Positions 11,132-23,724 of a stretch of DNA of 64,000 nucleotides are shown here, one piece after another. Numbering within the stretch: position 1 is the stretch's first letter; every line of letters starts with the position of its first letter. The stretch spans positions 5,084,001 to 5,148,000 of the forward strand of contig OX579639.1 in NCBI GenBank assembly GCA_951230915.1. Reading direction: 5' to 3'. The notes under the pieces are model-generated. The model did not search any database. It saw only the letters and a list, made by a program, of their open reading frames with translations, and had not been told where the DNA came from. A program made the translations under genes and the position numbers. Origin of the DNA: Antitrichia curtipendula. Its lineage: Eukaryota; Streptophyta; Bryopsida; Hypnales; Leucodontaceae.

Positions 11132-11940
11132 TTGACCGTCGTCATGTCTACATCCAATACTCTGTGCAATGCACAAAAACTAACCACTGAAAACTACCAA
11201 ACTTGGAAAACACGTTGCAAACTGTTGCTCATAAAAGAGAATACGTGGAAATATGTCGATCTGGTAGGGAACAACCGTCCAATGGTAAATGAACCCGAAG
11301 AGACAACCAAAGGAAAGACAAGAGCTCTATACTCTATCACAATGTCTTGTTGTGAGTCTGTCTTCAATGAGCTATCAGAAATAAGCAACCCACGCATAGC
11401 TTGGAGCACTTTGAAGGAGCGGTTTGAGAGGACTAACAATGCTTCATGTCTCATGTTATTAGACAAACTGAATTCGATCATGTTGCCAGAGGGAGGATCA
11501 ATTAACAACTACATCCACAAAATTCAAGACATGAAGTTGTAGTTACGAGGAGTTGGTTATACAACTTCTGAAACGGATCTGGTAGAGCATATGATCAATA
11601 CTCTCCCTCCCAACTATGAAGCAATGTATAATCAAGTTAGCACCCTGGCTAACATGCCATCACTGGAAGCTTTAATCACATTGATGCTACAGCACGAGCA
11701 ACGCATGCAGTTCTGACAATCAGCAACCATGATCCTACAACACTCAAAAGCCCTAGTAGCACGATTCTAATGTTCACCAGGACCACCACACTTTAGGCCG
11801 GCTCATCACTATCCTATTCCTCAACATGCAATTGCGAGCGATCCTCGACCCAATTACTATTACAACTCCATAGGAGCACCTGGTTCTCACACTTGCAATT
11901 GGTATGGTGTCGAAGGACACTTCATAAAAGACTGCTACGA
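11132..11940 (+). pseudogene. Copia gag remnant
   Basis: This is the capsid-region reading frame of the Copia element. It begins with a typical Copia Gag N-terminus (QKLTTENYQTWKTRCKLLL) and continues through a helical UBN2-like region. A TAG at 11,540 interrupts the frame, and coding similarity continues beyond it. The zinc knuckle near 11,893-11,940 reads C-NWY-GVEGH-FIKD-C. The second Cys of the CCHC motif is replaced by Tyr, so nucleic-acid binding by this Gag is probably lost. Confidence 0.85.
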
Positions 11941-11953
11941 GTTTGCCAAAAGA

Positions 11954-14900
11954 ATGGCCTATCGAGCACACACACGTCAAACCAATTGTCACGGAGCCCG
12001 AAGAGGACAACCAGGGCCCGTATTTCACTCGAACATTCTTATTAACGATCCAGACAAATCAATGACAGAATGGAATTACCCTGAAAATCAGTTGGATGTA
12101 GCCTCCGGGAGCTTTGACTTCAACATTGAAGGTTCTTGGATCATCGACTCCGGCTATTCCCAGCATGTAAGTGGTGACCCCCATCAATTTTCTAAGTTAA
12201 AAAACACGCCCAGCCCTACTATGGTACAAACTACTTGGAAACAGCTTCTTCTTGTGGAAGGAAAAGGCACTGCCAATCTTGGCAACCAAAGTGAAATAAA
12301 GATTACTGATGTTTATTGTGTGCCTAGCTTGTCCTTCAATCTTCTTTTTGTTGGGGCTATAACGGACTTGGATCTTACAGTCATCTTTGACAACAAAGAA
12401 TGTGTCGTATATGAAGGAGCACACAATGTAGTGGGCCGCGTAAAAAGAGATCCTGAAACCGGTTTGTATTGCTATATTATATCAAATCCTAAGTTCAAAA
12501 TTTGTGCAGTAGCATCCCATTCCATTGCACACCTCTGGCATCAACGATTGGGACACTTAAGTTATCATAGCATTCGATCCATGGGATCCTATAATATAGC
12601 TAAAGGTGTCCCTCTTATCTCTAACTCGCACGATGTCTGCAACAGTTGTGCAGCCGGGAAACAAACTAAATCAATCACACCTAAATTAGCATTGAGACCT
12701 CATGCAAAATCCCTGTTGCAACTCATTAATTCTGACCTTTGTAGACAAATACGACCCTACTTCACTAGGCGAGAATTCTTATATTGTCACATTCACTGAC
12801 GATTATTCTAGGTTCACTTGGATATACTTCATGCGACACAAGTCCGAGATTCTTAACTTTTTCCAATACTTTAAGGTGATGGTGGAACTGGCTCTTAAAA
12901 CTTGAATTTAGACACTTTGTAGTGATCGAGGAGGCAAATTTCTTTCTTTGGAATTTAAGTGAATCCTACAAGAAGCTAGAATTTGTCATGAACTTACGCA
13001 AGCCTACAACCCACACCAAAATGGGGTGAGTGAACATAAAAATCAAACTTTGATGGAAAAGACGCATGCAATGGTTTTGGAAGCCTAAATACCATTATTC
13101 TTGTAGTTTGAGGCCATTAATACTGCTAATTACCTTACAAATAGGTCACCCACCCGAGCTAATTTGGACATCAGTCATTTCCAACAGTTGTACAAGACGA
13201 TACCCGACTTGAGCCATCTCAAAATATTTGGATGTATCGCTTTTGTCCATGTTCCCAAGGAGCAATGGATTAAATTGGAAGAACGCAGCCTTAAATGCAT
13301 ATTTGTGGGATATTTGGAATGTACTAAAGGTTGTCAATTTTATGATCCATCTTCACGAACCACCCTCACCAACAACGACGTTCAATTTTTTGAACACCGT
13401 TTTTGGCACACACCTTTAGAAACGGCAACGTCACCCACTATTTCCTTGGAGGCTATATCTGATCACTTGGCATCAATTGAAGTTTTGGATCCCATTATTA
13501 CATCAAGATGCCTTCCAGATGCTGAGATCATGAGCAAAATAATAGCGCTTGTTCCAACAGACGCGGCTCAAGATGACGGCAAACCACAACATTTGGCCCC
13601 ATTGATCAAATTTCCCGCCACAATTTCAGGGGGGCTGTGTTCTCCATCGTTTGATCCCCCTCCAAGTTCTCCACCTGCTGTCACGTCCCTGCATAAGTTG
13701 CACATTCCACTAGCTGACGTTTCTGCTACCTCCAGTTTGCACCACTCTAGTCGTCTTTGACTATCCAACTCTTGATTGTTTGATTATGCTTTTACTACTG
13801 AATTTCTTGGAGACATAAAAGTTTGATTTGCTGCCTTTAGTGAACCCATTTATCTTCACGCTTGCGCAACAACACTTGACGAACCTATTCACTATACAAA
13901 GGCTGTCAATCATCCTCAGTGGTATGCTGCCATGGAGCAAGAAATGGCTTCCATTCATGAAAACCAAACTAGGTCACTCGTCCTATTGCCACTAAGACAT
14001 GTTGCAATTCTAGTTAAGTGGGTATATAAATTAAAATCTGGCTCTGCTTCTATCAATGTGAAATATAAAGCTTGTCTAGTAGCAGAAGGGGATCGTCAAC
14101 AATCAAGGTTCGGCTATCAAGAAACATTTTCTCCAGTTGTAAAATGGTCTACGATGAGAACTCTCGTCTGTATGGTAGCCATGCATAACTAGGTTCTCTA
14201 TCACTTGGATGTTAAAATGGCATTTCTGAATGACTCTATTACTGGCACCGTTTTCTTTAAGCAACCTCCAAGCTTTGCTAAGCCCAGCCATGAATATTTG
14301 GTGTGCATACTTCATAAAGCCTTATATGGCTTAAGACAATCATTACGGGCATGGCATCAATAGATTGACAACTACTTGTTATCGATCGGTCTTACTTCCT
14401 GCATCGCCGATCCCAGTTTGTATGTGCACACCAACTCTGATTCTATTGTCTTTCTTATCATTTATATCGACGATCTCATGTTAACTAGAAATTATTCTAA
14501 AAAAATAGCCCATATTCAAGCTCAACTTTGTCAAGAGTTTGTGATGACCATATTAGGCAATTTATTGCTATACTTTGGGGTTGATTTTTTGTACAGCTTT
14601 CATGGAATCCTTCTATCCCACAAACACTATATTCTCAAATGCTTAGACAATATGGAGCTCATAGACTATCTTCCCGCACCTACACCTATGGAAGCGAGCC
14701 TTTACAATACTTTGTCCAACAATATGGATTCACCTTTACTCCCTGATCACATTATCATGTATTATCACATGGCCGTTGGTAAACTCTTGCATGTTACAAA
14801 TTCCCGTCCTGATGTTGCATTTGTCATTGGGATAGTCACCCGCTTCACTTCAGCTCTTTGTGAAGCTCATCTACAAGCAGTAATCCATATTTTTTGTTAT

Positions 14901-15385
14901 CTCAAAGGCACCTCATATTTTGTCGTCTACTATCCAAAAGGGGGAGAATTAGCACCATTTGGATACTCTAATAGTGACTATCTAGGGAATGTAGAAGAAA
15001 GATGTCCACTTTTGGATATTTATTGAGCATAGGCACATTGCTAGTTTCATAGAAGAATAAGCTTCAAGAGGAGGTGGCTCAGTGAAGTTTTGAAGCAAAA
15101 TATCGAGCTCTCACAAAAACTACGAAAGAAGCTATGTGGATTTGCAATCTATTTGAAGAAATTCATTTTTCTATTAAATGTCCCATTACTATTTTCTATG
15201 ACAACCAAAGCTACATTAAAATGGCTAAGAATCCGGTTTTTCAAGGCCGCACAAAGCATATTGAGAAAACTTGCCATTTTATCAAGGATCATGTCAGAAA
15301 AGGGAGAATAGATCTAGAGTTTGTTCGGTCTCGTCAGCAAACCACCAACATCCTTACTAAACCTCTGGCTAAAGTCCACTTCTAG
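11954..15385 (+). pseudogene. Copia pol remnant (protease-integrase-RT-RNase H)
   Basis: The protease active site is IIDSG at about 12,140. The integrase has an HHCC zinc finger (LWHQRLGHLS ... CNSCAAGK, about 12,535-12,665), the FTDDYSRFTW core around 12,797, and the QNGVSEHKN segment with the catalytic Glu near 13,020. The reverse transcriptase shows the ALYGLRQS segment near 14,320 and the catalytic IYIDDLM at 14,459-14,479. RNase H ends with FYDNQSYIKMAKNP and NILTKPL near 15,350. Stops and frame changes at about 12,798, 12,903, 13,087, 13,758, 14,190 and 15,024 break the polyprotein. It lies between the primer-binding site and the polypurine tract, in the usual Copia order. Confidence 0.93.
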
Positions 15386-15531
15386 GAGTTACGAAGTCGT
15401 TTGCAGCTTATAACCCTGGAAGAATTTCAGTAGGATACACTAGGAGGATCAAGCCTATGATTATTTGTTGTAGTTGTGCTCTGATTCACAGAATTAGATT
15501 AGGATTATTACTTCATTCGAAGTAGTGGACT

Positions 15532-15539
15532 AAGGGGAG
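15532..15539 (+). promoter_or_regulatory. Copia polypurine tract
   Basis: AAGGGGAG directly abuts the TG of the right LTR, the expected position for the plus-strand primer. Confidence 0.8.
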
Positions 15540-15772
15540 TGTTGGAGATTAATCTAATCCTCTACCTAATATATACGACTCTTCTACAGTTAATGATTAG
15601 TATGCAATTAGTTAACAATGAGGCACATTAGTTAGTTGTTCTCCCTTTTCTTTCCCCTGTATTGTTCTCTCCTATTTGAGGCCAAGGCCATAATGTATTC
15701 ATCACCTGTGTAGTGGAAAGATTGCCCAACTTGTTGTTTGTGAATATGTAGTATTGTTTGCTTATTTCTACA
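15540..15772 (+). repeat. Copia right LTR (233 bp)
   Basis: It starts TGTTGGAGATTAATC and ends TTTCTACA, and is followed by the GTAAG duplication at 15773-15777. It aligns end to end with the left LTR. Confidence 0.95.
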
Positions 15773-17264
15773 GTAAGTAGGTTGTTTAATATCTAAATTC
15801 CGACGACAAATGTCATAAATAGCCTCATTATCAAGCATGATGATGACGTCTATGTGCTTCATAAGAGAATGAGTTGACAAGACACTATTGTAAGGCTCCA
15901 CCACTGCTCTTGACACTTGAAGACTTGGAAAAATACACATAGATAGCTTTGATTTCTTACCATAGTCCATGTACAATCTCTTAAAAAGTAGAGAATCCAG
16001 GCTTGATCTAGTGCCTCCGTCCACTGCATGGAACACCAGGAATCCTTGAAGATCGATGCAATTGTTGGCAAGTTTGCGAATCCTATCTAAGCAAAGATCC
16101 ACCATCTATTTTCCAATTGCAAATCAAGTGGTATCAGGTTCTGGAATGTTTGATGAGATGGATTTTATTATGAGGATACAACACAAATACTCTAGATATT
16201 TTCCTCTATATCAAACAAGTTTCAGTGCCACTAAAATTGATGTAAGGTCATATTTATCTTGCATTCAATAATAAATTCAATATGATGCAATTATAGCTAT
16301 CTGTAAGTGTCATCTATGAATCCACCTTGTATTTTCACATTTAGCTCTTTGAAGTGAGAAGAATTGCATTAATGCTTCAATGAAATTTGAATTGAAAAAG
16401 GAACAAGGTATGTCCAACCATTAAGTAGGTGTACCCTATTGAATCATCAAATATACTCATTTCTAAGAGTTGAAAGAAGAAATTTAAAGCAGAAATATGG
16501 ATTAAACTTACAAGATAAATACTACAATTTTCTACACTACACTTTCAAATTCAAAAACTGAACAATATCCATGAGTAAAATTGTTGGCAGCATCTTCTTT
16601 GCCACTAATAAGCTTCTCAGAGTGGAAAAGCTGGCAGTATGTGCCAGTCCTCATTTCATCAACCACCATGGGTTCTAGGTCCAAGAACACACAATAAGGT
16701 ATGTGCTTGCCAGTACTAATCTCGCTAAAGAAGGTACTGAAGGCTTCATCTCCACCCAATGTCTTTTCACTTGGCATTTGGCCATCCAATTGCATGGGAG
16801 CAAAAATATTTGGCAATTAAATCATTACAACATTAGAAGACACTGGAAATACGTTAAAGGCGCTGTGGGCACAAGATTACCCACCCTCGGTAATCGGGCG
16901 AACACCGACCAGGTTCTATGCCTTTATCCACCTTTTGAATATATGGGGGTGTTTGTGAGCGCGGTCCACTATGCCTTCCAAGCAATGGATCTTTTTGTGC
17001 TAACGTTTTCTAAGTGTCGTGGATGGCAGCGAATACTATTAGAAATGCATGGATAACCAACAAGTTAACTGCGATGACTAAGGGTGATAGTAAATCCGAA
17101 CTTTCAACTAACTACCCTCCGTCTAAGGTTGGTTGGGTAGTTGGCGTCATTTCTAACGTCCCTAACTACGTGAAAGGGGAACCCCTGCGTTCCTTCTACG
17201 AACCTCTAAGACTACTTCTTTCGGAAGTTCCAATTCTACAAGCTAATCTTGAGCTTAGTTTTTA

Positions 17265-17640
17265 CTCAAAATCTCTAGCCTCTAAATGTAACTATGGATT
17301 TTTACCCTTGGATTTGACTCCTAAATTAATCCTAGATTTTTACTCCTAACCTAACTCTAAGTTTTTACTCCTCAATTTAACTCTAGCTTTTTACTCCTAA
17401 AACTAACTCTATATTTTTACTTCTAAACTAACTCTAACTTTTTTACTCCTAAACTAACTCTAGCTTTTTACCCCTAAACCAACTCTAAGTTTTTACTCCT
17501 AAAACTAATTCTATATTTTTTACTTCTAAACTAACTCTAACTTTTTTACTCCTAAAACTAACTCTAGCTTTTTACTTCTAACTTTTTTACTCCTAAACTA
17601 ACTCTAAGTTTTTATCCCTAAAACTAACTCTACAATTTAG
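17265..17640. repeat. Tandem array, ~32-bp unit (ACTCCTAAACTAACTCTA)
   Basis: About ten degenerate copies of a CT-rich unit reading roughly TTTTTACTCCTAAACTAACTCTA follow each other. No protein is implied. Confidence 0.85.
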
Positions 17641-18485
17641 CTTCTATTCCCAATGTTTACTTTACCTATCACGGTTTACTATTCACGTGAAGAGGGCTAA
17701 ATTTAAGGAAAGAATCAAAAACTAACTGGGAACAACACACCGAAGATTAAATCAAAAACTCACCCCTTCACTGCCGGTATCGGAGAAAAGTTCGTCCATG
17801 TCCATATGCACATTTTCGTGCTTCATGGTGGTCCTTGACTTCGGTTGAATTTCTTCAAGCTCACCGCTTATTTTTGGGGAGAATATTACACTCGTATGGG
17901 TTAAACGCCTTCCTTCCTTTCCTCTCCCCTTCTCTGTCCTTTTCCTTCCCTTCCTTTCTTTTGCACTAGCACTATTCTACCTACTCTTTTATGGGCGTCT
18001 TACAACTATAGATTCGGACCCCAAGGGGTGTTAATGTCTCTCCTACCCTCTTACACGACCTTGTCCTCGTGTCATCCTAATCCTCCTCCTAATGGTCGCT
18101 ATGAATTCTCGAGATTTTCTTCCTAACACCTACTTAACTAACCTAGGTCACTATTTATCGTCACTCTCACCTAAGTTGCCCATATAGCCATCCCCTCCTC
18201 TCCTTCTCCTCTTATCTTTAAGTGGTTTTTGCAGATTTTGGACGGACAATTTCCTTACGTGGAGCTTAGCCAAGACTGGACCCCATTTTCTCTTCCTTTT
18301 TCTTCTCAACTATTCCCTTGTCCGGTTTTTGTGTTGGAAACGAGCCCGACTCCCCACCCGGACTCTAATTTCAGTAGCCTTGTATGTGATTTTTCCCTCT
18401 TTAGATTCTGATTTCTTTTCTCCTTGAGCCTTTGTGGTAACCAGTTTCTCTTTTCAAAGGCCCTGGCTCCGACCCCCCTGGACTG

Positions 18486-18632
18486 CCTTGGTTCCCCGAA
18501 ACCCACTGACTGGACGAACACCCCCAACCCGCTTGACTGGACGAGACACCCCCCAACCCGCTGACTGGACGAGACAACCCTCCCGACCGCTGACTGGGCG
18601 GACGGCCCTCAACCCGCTTAACTGGACGAGAC
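18486..18632. repeat. Tandem array, ~32-bp unit (CCGCTGACTGGACGAGAC)
   Basis: Four to five copies of a GC-rich unit around GACTGGACGAGACACCCCC lie in tandem. The predicted short peptides across it are periodic only because the DNA is. Confidence 0.8.
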
Positions 18633-18649
18633 ACACACACACCCCAACT

Positions 18650-18885
18650 GTTGGGCTACTGGTTGCTCTTACTGAACTGGTTGCTCTTGAACTAAAAACT
18701 AGTTGATTTTAAACTAAACTGATCGCTCTAACTAAAACTGGTTGCTCTTAAACTAAAAATTGATTGCTCTAGCTAAAACTGGTTGCTCTTAAACTAAAAC
18801 TGGTTGCTCTAACTAAATTGGTTGCTCTAAACTAAGAACTGATTGCTCTAACTAAACTGGTTGAGTTTCTCTAATGAAGCAAATG
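18650..18885. repeat. Tandem array, ~23-bp unit (AACTGGTTGCTCTAACT)
   Basis: About ten copies of ACTGGTTGCTCT(A/T)AACTAAA follow one another with small length changes. Confidence 0.85.
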
Positions 18886-20816
18886 GGTTTTCTCTAACTA
18901 AACAACCGGGTTTTCTCTGACTAAAGGGGAGTAACTTGAACACTAAATTTGTTAACCGCAAGGGCCCTACCTATCTTGGAAGCTAAACTTTGAATGTTTC
19001 CACAAAGGTCTTGGAAACTAGACTTTGAAACTAGACACCTGGAAGGGTCAAAGCTTTGCCGCCAAGTTGGTTTTAACGCCAACTTTAGGACTTAGGGACA
19101 CACCGGGGGTTCAAGTTCCGCCACCCTATTTTTCAACACACACTCTAGGACTTCTGACACTCACAAGTTCAAAGCTTCGCCGTGTATTTGGATCCCACAC
19201 ACGGTGAACACAACTTAACACAAAGGTTAGTTCCCAAATGGGATCACTCTCACATAAGACTGCCCTCGAAGGTTAGTACCACTTTAACATGCATGGGTTA
19301 GTATGATAATGGCCAATGGGAGCACTCAACAATCCACACTAAAGGCCCTCCAAAGCGGCATCGCCAAGGTACGGTGGGGGGTATCTCTAGGATTAGTACA
19401 ATCAACCCAAGAATACTTTAACAAAAGAACCTGTTAGTCCAAGAGAACAAGAAGAAGAAGAACCGAATGACACACGCAATAAGGTAGAAGGACTCCACAA
19501 CGAACTTCAAAGCTGAATTCCAACAACAATGGAGCTCAAAAAGAGCTCAAAAAACACCGTAGAGGTTTCTTGGCTAAAATGCCAAAATCTTCCAACATAA
19601 GTTGGACCTACGGACCCAAAATAAGAATTGAGGGTGTTCAAGAGAGAAAAATGGGGACCTTAAATAGGTTTCCAAGGCCCCACCTCTCCCTCAAGAGCTC
19701 TAAAGTAACCTTATCAACTTGGATTTTCATCCTCATTTTCAAAGATTTTCATCCTAATCCCTAAAAACTACTTTTACCTATCTACGCTGAACCAACCTCC
19801 TAACTTTTGGAGTTTTACTCCAATTGTCAAATGGATTGCGCCATTGGCTCTAGATCGCCGTGTTTAATCCAAGACTACCCTTCCCCCCGTACCGAGCACA
19901 AAAAACCATCGTAGGCTAATTTAGTTTAAAAACTAAACCGTAGTAAAATCCTAGACATTGGGGGTCTCCTATTTTGAGAAATGTAAATAGCCTAGGGTCT
20001 CCGGTAGGTATGAGGGAGTCGGAAAAGACTCTTGGTGGACTTCATTTCGCCATCGTATGGTCTCGGGATGTCGGTCAACGCGGCGGGGACCCCGCCACGT
20101 GATTAATTCTCGAGGAATCTCGCCGGTTCGGGTACTTGCTGCTATCGGAATGTTGCGAAACTTCACGGAGCGCATTATTAACATAAAACAAGCTAGTCTA
20201 ATTTTTAGTGAAATTTTCTGGCAACCTGGGTAATTTCCATGAAAATCCCGTTGGAAATTACCAGGGTTGACCACCCGCAAAAGGTTCTTCTGCAAGTCGA
20301 AAGATGATGGGATTTTTCACATGACCTCTCATGGGGTCATACGATAGATGTGCAGGTGCGTTCCCGTACCTGGCACAATTGGTCAGTGGAGATGAATTGG
20401 CCATCTCCTTGAATTATCGATGGTGCGGGAATCTTTTGCAGATAGAGGAATCTTGGCGATTCAATTTCGTCGTTGGACTCCTGGCATGGGATTTACCCTA
20501 GGACACCATCCTTGGGCTGTAGATTCCTCCACGGGCCCGGTCTTGCGTCAGTGGCTCCTGCATATTAACAATCGGGGTTTGAGGAATTTCTAAACCTAAC
20601 TCTAGGACCCGACCTAGTGGCCTCGTTGTGGATCCCTCGGACCGACTTAGCCATGAATTGCCACATTCATGGTGGAATTTAGCCCTTTTGGGCCTATGTG
20701 ACTTGAACACTCCAAATCCAACCGTTTCGTTCTTTCTGCCTATTTTTGGGCCCGGTTTGGTGGAATTCTAAGTCTAAACACAAATCTAGACCAAATACTA
20801 TAATGGGTATGTTACA

Positions 20817-22660
20817 ACCCTATTTTGGTTCTACACTCTTTTTATGGCTTTTTGTATATTTTTCTTAACTTTAAATTGCAAATTTCCAAAAAAATAATTC
20901 CAAGTGACAAATTGGGAGCTCACAGGCGCACAATAATTAGAAAATGAAAATCCTCACTAAGATAGAGGATACTAAAACTGATATGGACCGTATCCCTGTT
21001 ACCAAAGGTTGTTTATCTATGAACTTGGTTAGACATATTAACAAGTGATTAAGCATGAATTGGCTATACATCTACAGTCACTATTTTAGCTCTATAGTAA
21101 AATTTGGTCATTTCTAGGGAAAGGCCAGAGTTTAATGGTGGGGGTTAAGAGCTTCCCCACTGCAGCTCTTGAAACAAGCTCAAAATGGTGAATGGTCGGG
21201 CGGAGCCTGGGGAAAGGCCCCACGGTAGGCGAAAACAGACTGGAGTCACCACATTTTAATGAATACATGGCCAAATGGTGGAGCTTTATTGCGGCTCACC
21301 ATATGGTCAAATTGTATTTTTCACCCCGTTCTCGAGGTAAAGACCCGCAGCTGATTTCCAGTTAGTCACTCTTAACTTGCTAATCCTAGTATTACAAGTA
21401 TCCTAATCCCAAGTATTACAAGCTGTACAAAATTGAGATAATGGCAGTGTTATTCCACACAATACCTTACAAAAATCTATTGACAATGTATGTAATTTAC
21501 GGCATTCACATACCTTATGTTTTAAAAGTGTGAAGAGGTGGTTTTATAAAGAAACCCATTGTCTATTATGGATTCTCAAGGAATATGGGATAAATTGAAG
21601 ATGAAAACTTGTTCACTCATTGTCAAAACTTAGGAATTGTGTTGAGCTCCTAATAATTCCAATTTACATATACCATATTGATTGTTCAACATCCTACCAC
21701 TTCACATGCATATAAAGGTATACTATTATCAATAAAAAAATCGTCTTAAGTTGTAAATTCTTTTGAAAGCGCTATAGGCATATTTTCATGAATTGAAAGT
21801 TGATTTACATAATTTACAATCTTGAAATATAATTCTTACATTTGATTTTTTATCAACAAAACTTTCATAGGACGTGCACCCTACTTGGCAAGCCTGTTTG
21901 GCGCGTTTGCCGCCACAAAAGAAGTTGGCGTGCCAATTTGGCGAGTCAGCCGTAGTGATGCTCTAAATACCCCAATACTATTTACACATAAGTTGGAAAA
22001 TAGTGTTGGGGGTTAAAAACAAGGAACAACACTAATTATCATCCAACACTATTTACCAATTTTAGTGTAGTGATCTTCCCAAAATCCTACACATGTAAAA
22101 AACTTAAAGTGACGCACATAATATTCTATTACTTTATCCATAATGTGATTTCAAATGAATAAAGACCTTTCCAGAAGTGCACATACCTAAATGCCATGCT
22201 CTAGACAGAAAAGCTCCTAATAAGCATTCCCGACCTAGATTCATGCCTGACCGATATGGATAGATCTCGGATAGATAGACAGTCCCTCATCCTCCTTTTA
22301 TTTTGTTTGGATTCTAAAAAAAAAAAGTACAAACACTCAACAATCAATTTGTTTTTCAATTACACACATAACCCCCAAGAAATTCAAGCTCAGACATCTA
22401 AAACAAGTGATTTAATTATCACAGACAAGCAACAACAAAGATTTTTAATCCACCCACATCAATTCAAAGAGTCTTTAAGGAGATTGGCAATGAAGATTTT
22501 GCATGCTAATGCGGCTATGGTAGAAGTCCAATTTATTTATACTGACATTGTCAGCTGAATCTATTGATGCAAAAAATACAGAATGAAGCTGATCCATGCC
22601 AATAGATGAGGCATGTCGTTAATGCCAAGACAACCACGGCAGTTACAAGAAAACTATTGC
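20817..22660. other. Intergenic stretch without a supported gene
   Basis: No coding region was recognised. A short hairpin-like segment at about 21,978-22,022 (CCCCAATACTATTT ... AAATAGTGTTGGGG) and the motif GGGGGTTAAGAGCTTCCCC near 21,142 are the only structured signals. GATGCTCT at about 21,957 may be the end of a degraded DNA transposon. Confidence 0.4.
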
Positions 22661-23724
22661 TTAACCCTAGGCCGCCCATCCAAGAACAGCAGGTGCAACA
22701 CGATGTTTGCGCCAGATTTACAAGCATCAACCTGACGGACAATGTAGACCAAATCTGACAAATCCACCGTTCGATAAGGGTGGGAGGTCAAAGGCCATGC
22801 TACAGGAAAAAAAAAGCAGAATCTACTGATTAAATTTCCAGATTATAATACTTGATGAATGCCGAACTAGTAGCTGCCACGAGTTTTTTTGGGGTGTCCC
22901 TGTTGATTGGAGGCCACCATTTCTCACACAAAGTCGAAAATAGGAAATGCTCCGTAGAAAATCATGAAGACACCGTCTATCACACGACCCCCCTCCAAAA
23001 AATTGATATTCTTCAAAAACCAGCAAACACGGAGCTTGAGAATCTAAGGAGCTCTGAAAGGCAGGGTAGCTGGTGACCGAGTAGACTTAAAGGCCTTGAA
23101 GCACCCACTGGGAACTACCAGTCACACTGAAATTGACTGAAACGACTTCTGCCGAATACAGTGCACGCAAGCACGACAGCACATCCACGACTATGGCATG
23201 AACCAAACACCACAAAATCGTGCATCCCCATCCCTACTCAACGCATGAATGAATCAAAGAGTAGCCTACAATTGCGTCCAATAACAAATTTGAACAAAAT
23301 TCGAAATCAGTCCAAGAAAGAGAGAAAAGTTGCTACCAGCAATAGCTGCAGTTCAAATTCCTGAAAATTGTTCGTGGGGAATCAACGAAAGACTACCTCT
23401 ACGCTCTTTCCTAATACCTGCAAAAGACAAAAGCAAAAGCAAAAACTTAGAGGAGGACTACAGGGGAGTTCCCAAAAATTGACGACTAAAACTGAAAATT
23501 GCCGCAGCAGCGGAAGGATGCTCTTCAAAATTGGCGGAGACGCTCTCAATCTGAAGTCGGACTCGTAGGTGGCGACCCTCTCCAATAATTCGTGTCATAT
23601 CGTGGTTCAAAATGCAGGGTCATTAAGCGTGATCGCTGGCCATTCAGACGCAGGGACCCAGACTCGTGGACAGGGCTCAATGCGACAATCCACACTGAAA
23701 AGGCAAAGACAAAAAATACGAGCA

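Larger units (their letters stand above)
9632..15772 (+). mobile_element. Ty1/Copia LTR retrotransposon, full-length but decayed
   Basis: The 6.1-kb element has two LTRs, a 5-bp duplication, a primer-binding site and a polypurine tract. Its domain order is Gag, protease, integrase, reverse transcriptase, RNase H, which defines Copia rather than Gypsy. Several in-frame stops and frame changes break Gag-Pol, so it is unlikely to be autonomous. The LTRs differ at about 23 of 234 compared positions plus a 2-bp gap by my hand alignment, mostly transitions. That is about 90% identity, pointing to an old insertion. The leader between the primer site and gag carries a secondary insertion of about 850 bp. 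The element lies on the plus strand inside a minus-strand tubulin pseudogene. Confidence 0.95.
9590..16795 (-). pseudogene. Alpha-tubulin pseudogene A, split by a Copia element
   Basis: On the minus strand, 16,795-16,559 encodes an alpha-tubulin exon ([41 protein letters not shown]). It corresponds to roughly residues 35-110 and lacks one Gly of the usual GGGDD segment. After a gap of about 440 bp with a degraded acceptor, 16,117-15,773 continues ([36 protein letters not shown]). A TAG at 16,106-16,108 replaces the Glu of the GKEIVDLC segment. The frame then runs into the Copia LTR exactly at the 5-bp duplication and resumes at 9,626 (INLNRL). Deleting the element and one GTAAG keeps frame: PTY, then INLNRL. 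Residues 1-34 are missing and the sequence after residue about 230 is not intact. The nonsense codon, the lesions and the insertion make it a pseudogene. Confidence 0.9.
16858..20816. repeat. 4-kb repeat-rich block, possible solo LTR
   Basis: At about 16,858 the alpha-tubulin sequence ends and composition changes sharply (more C/G, many CT-rich tracts). The block returns to AT-rich DNA at 20,817. It begins TGTGGGCACAAG (16,864) and ends ATGTTACA (20,816), an LTR-like TG...CA frame. However, the 5-bp flanks (GGCGC and ACCCT) do not match and no internal coding domain was seen. It contains three tandem arrays listed separately. A long solo LTR of a Gypsy-type element is the best guess; a Helitron or other captured block is not excluded. 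Confidence 0.45.

Noticed and set aside
18229..18706. Pro/Thr-rich open frames resembling cell-wall proteins
   Set aside because: They are translations of the GC-rich tandem array and appear on both strands; no signal peptide or splice context.
16864..20816. Complete solo LTR call for the 4-kb block
   Set aside because: The TG...CA ends are there, but the 5-bp flanks GGCGC and ACCCT differ, so the call is kept only as a possibility.
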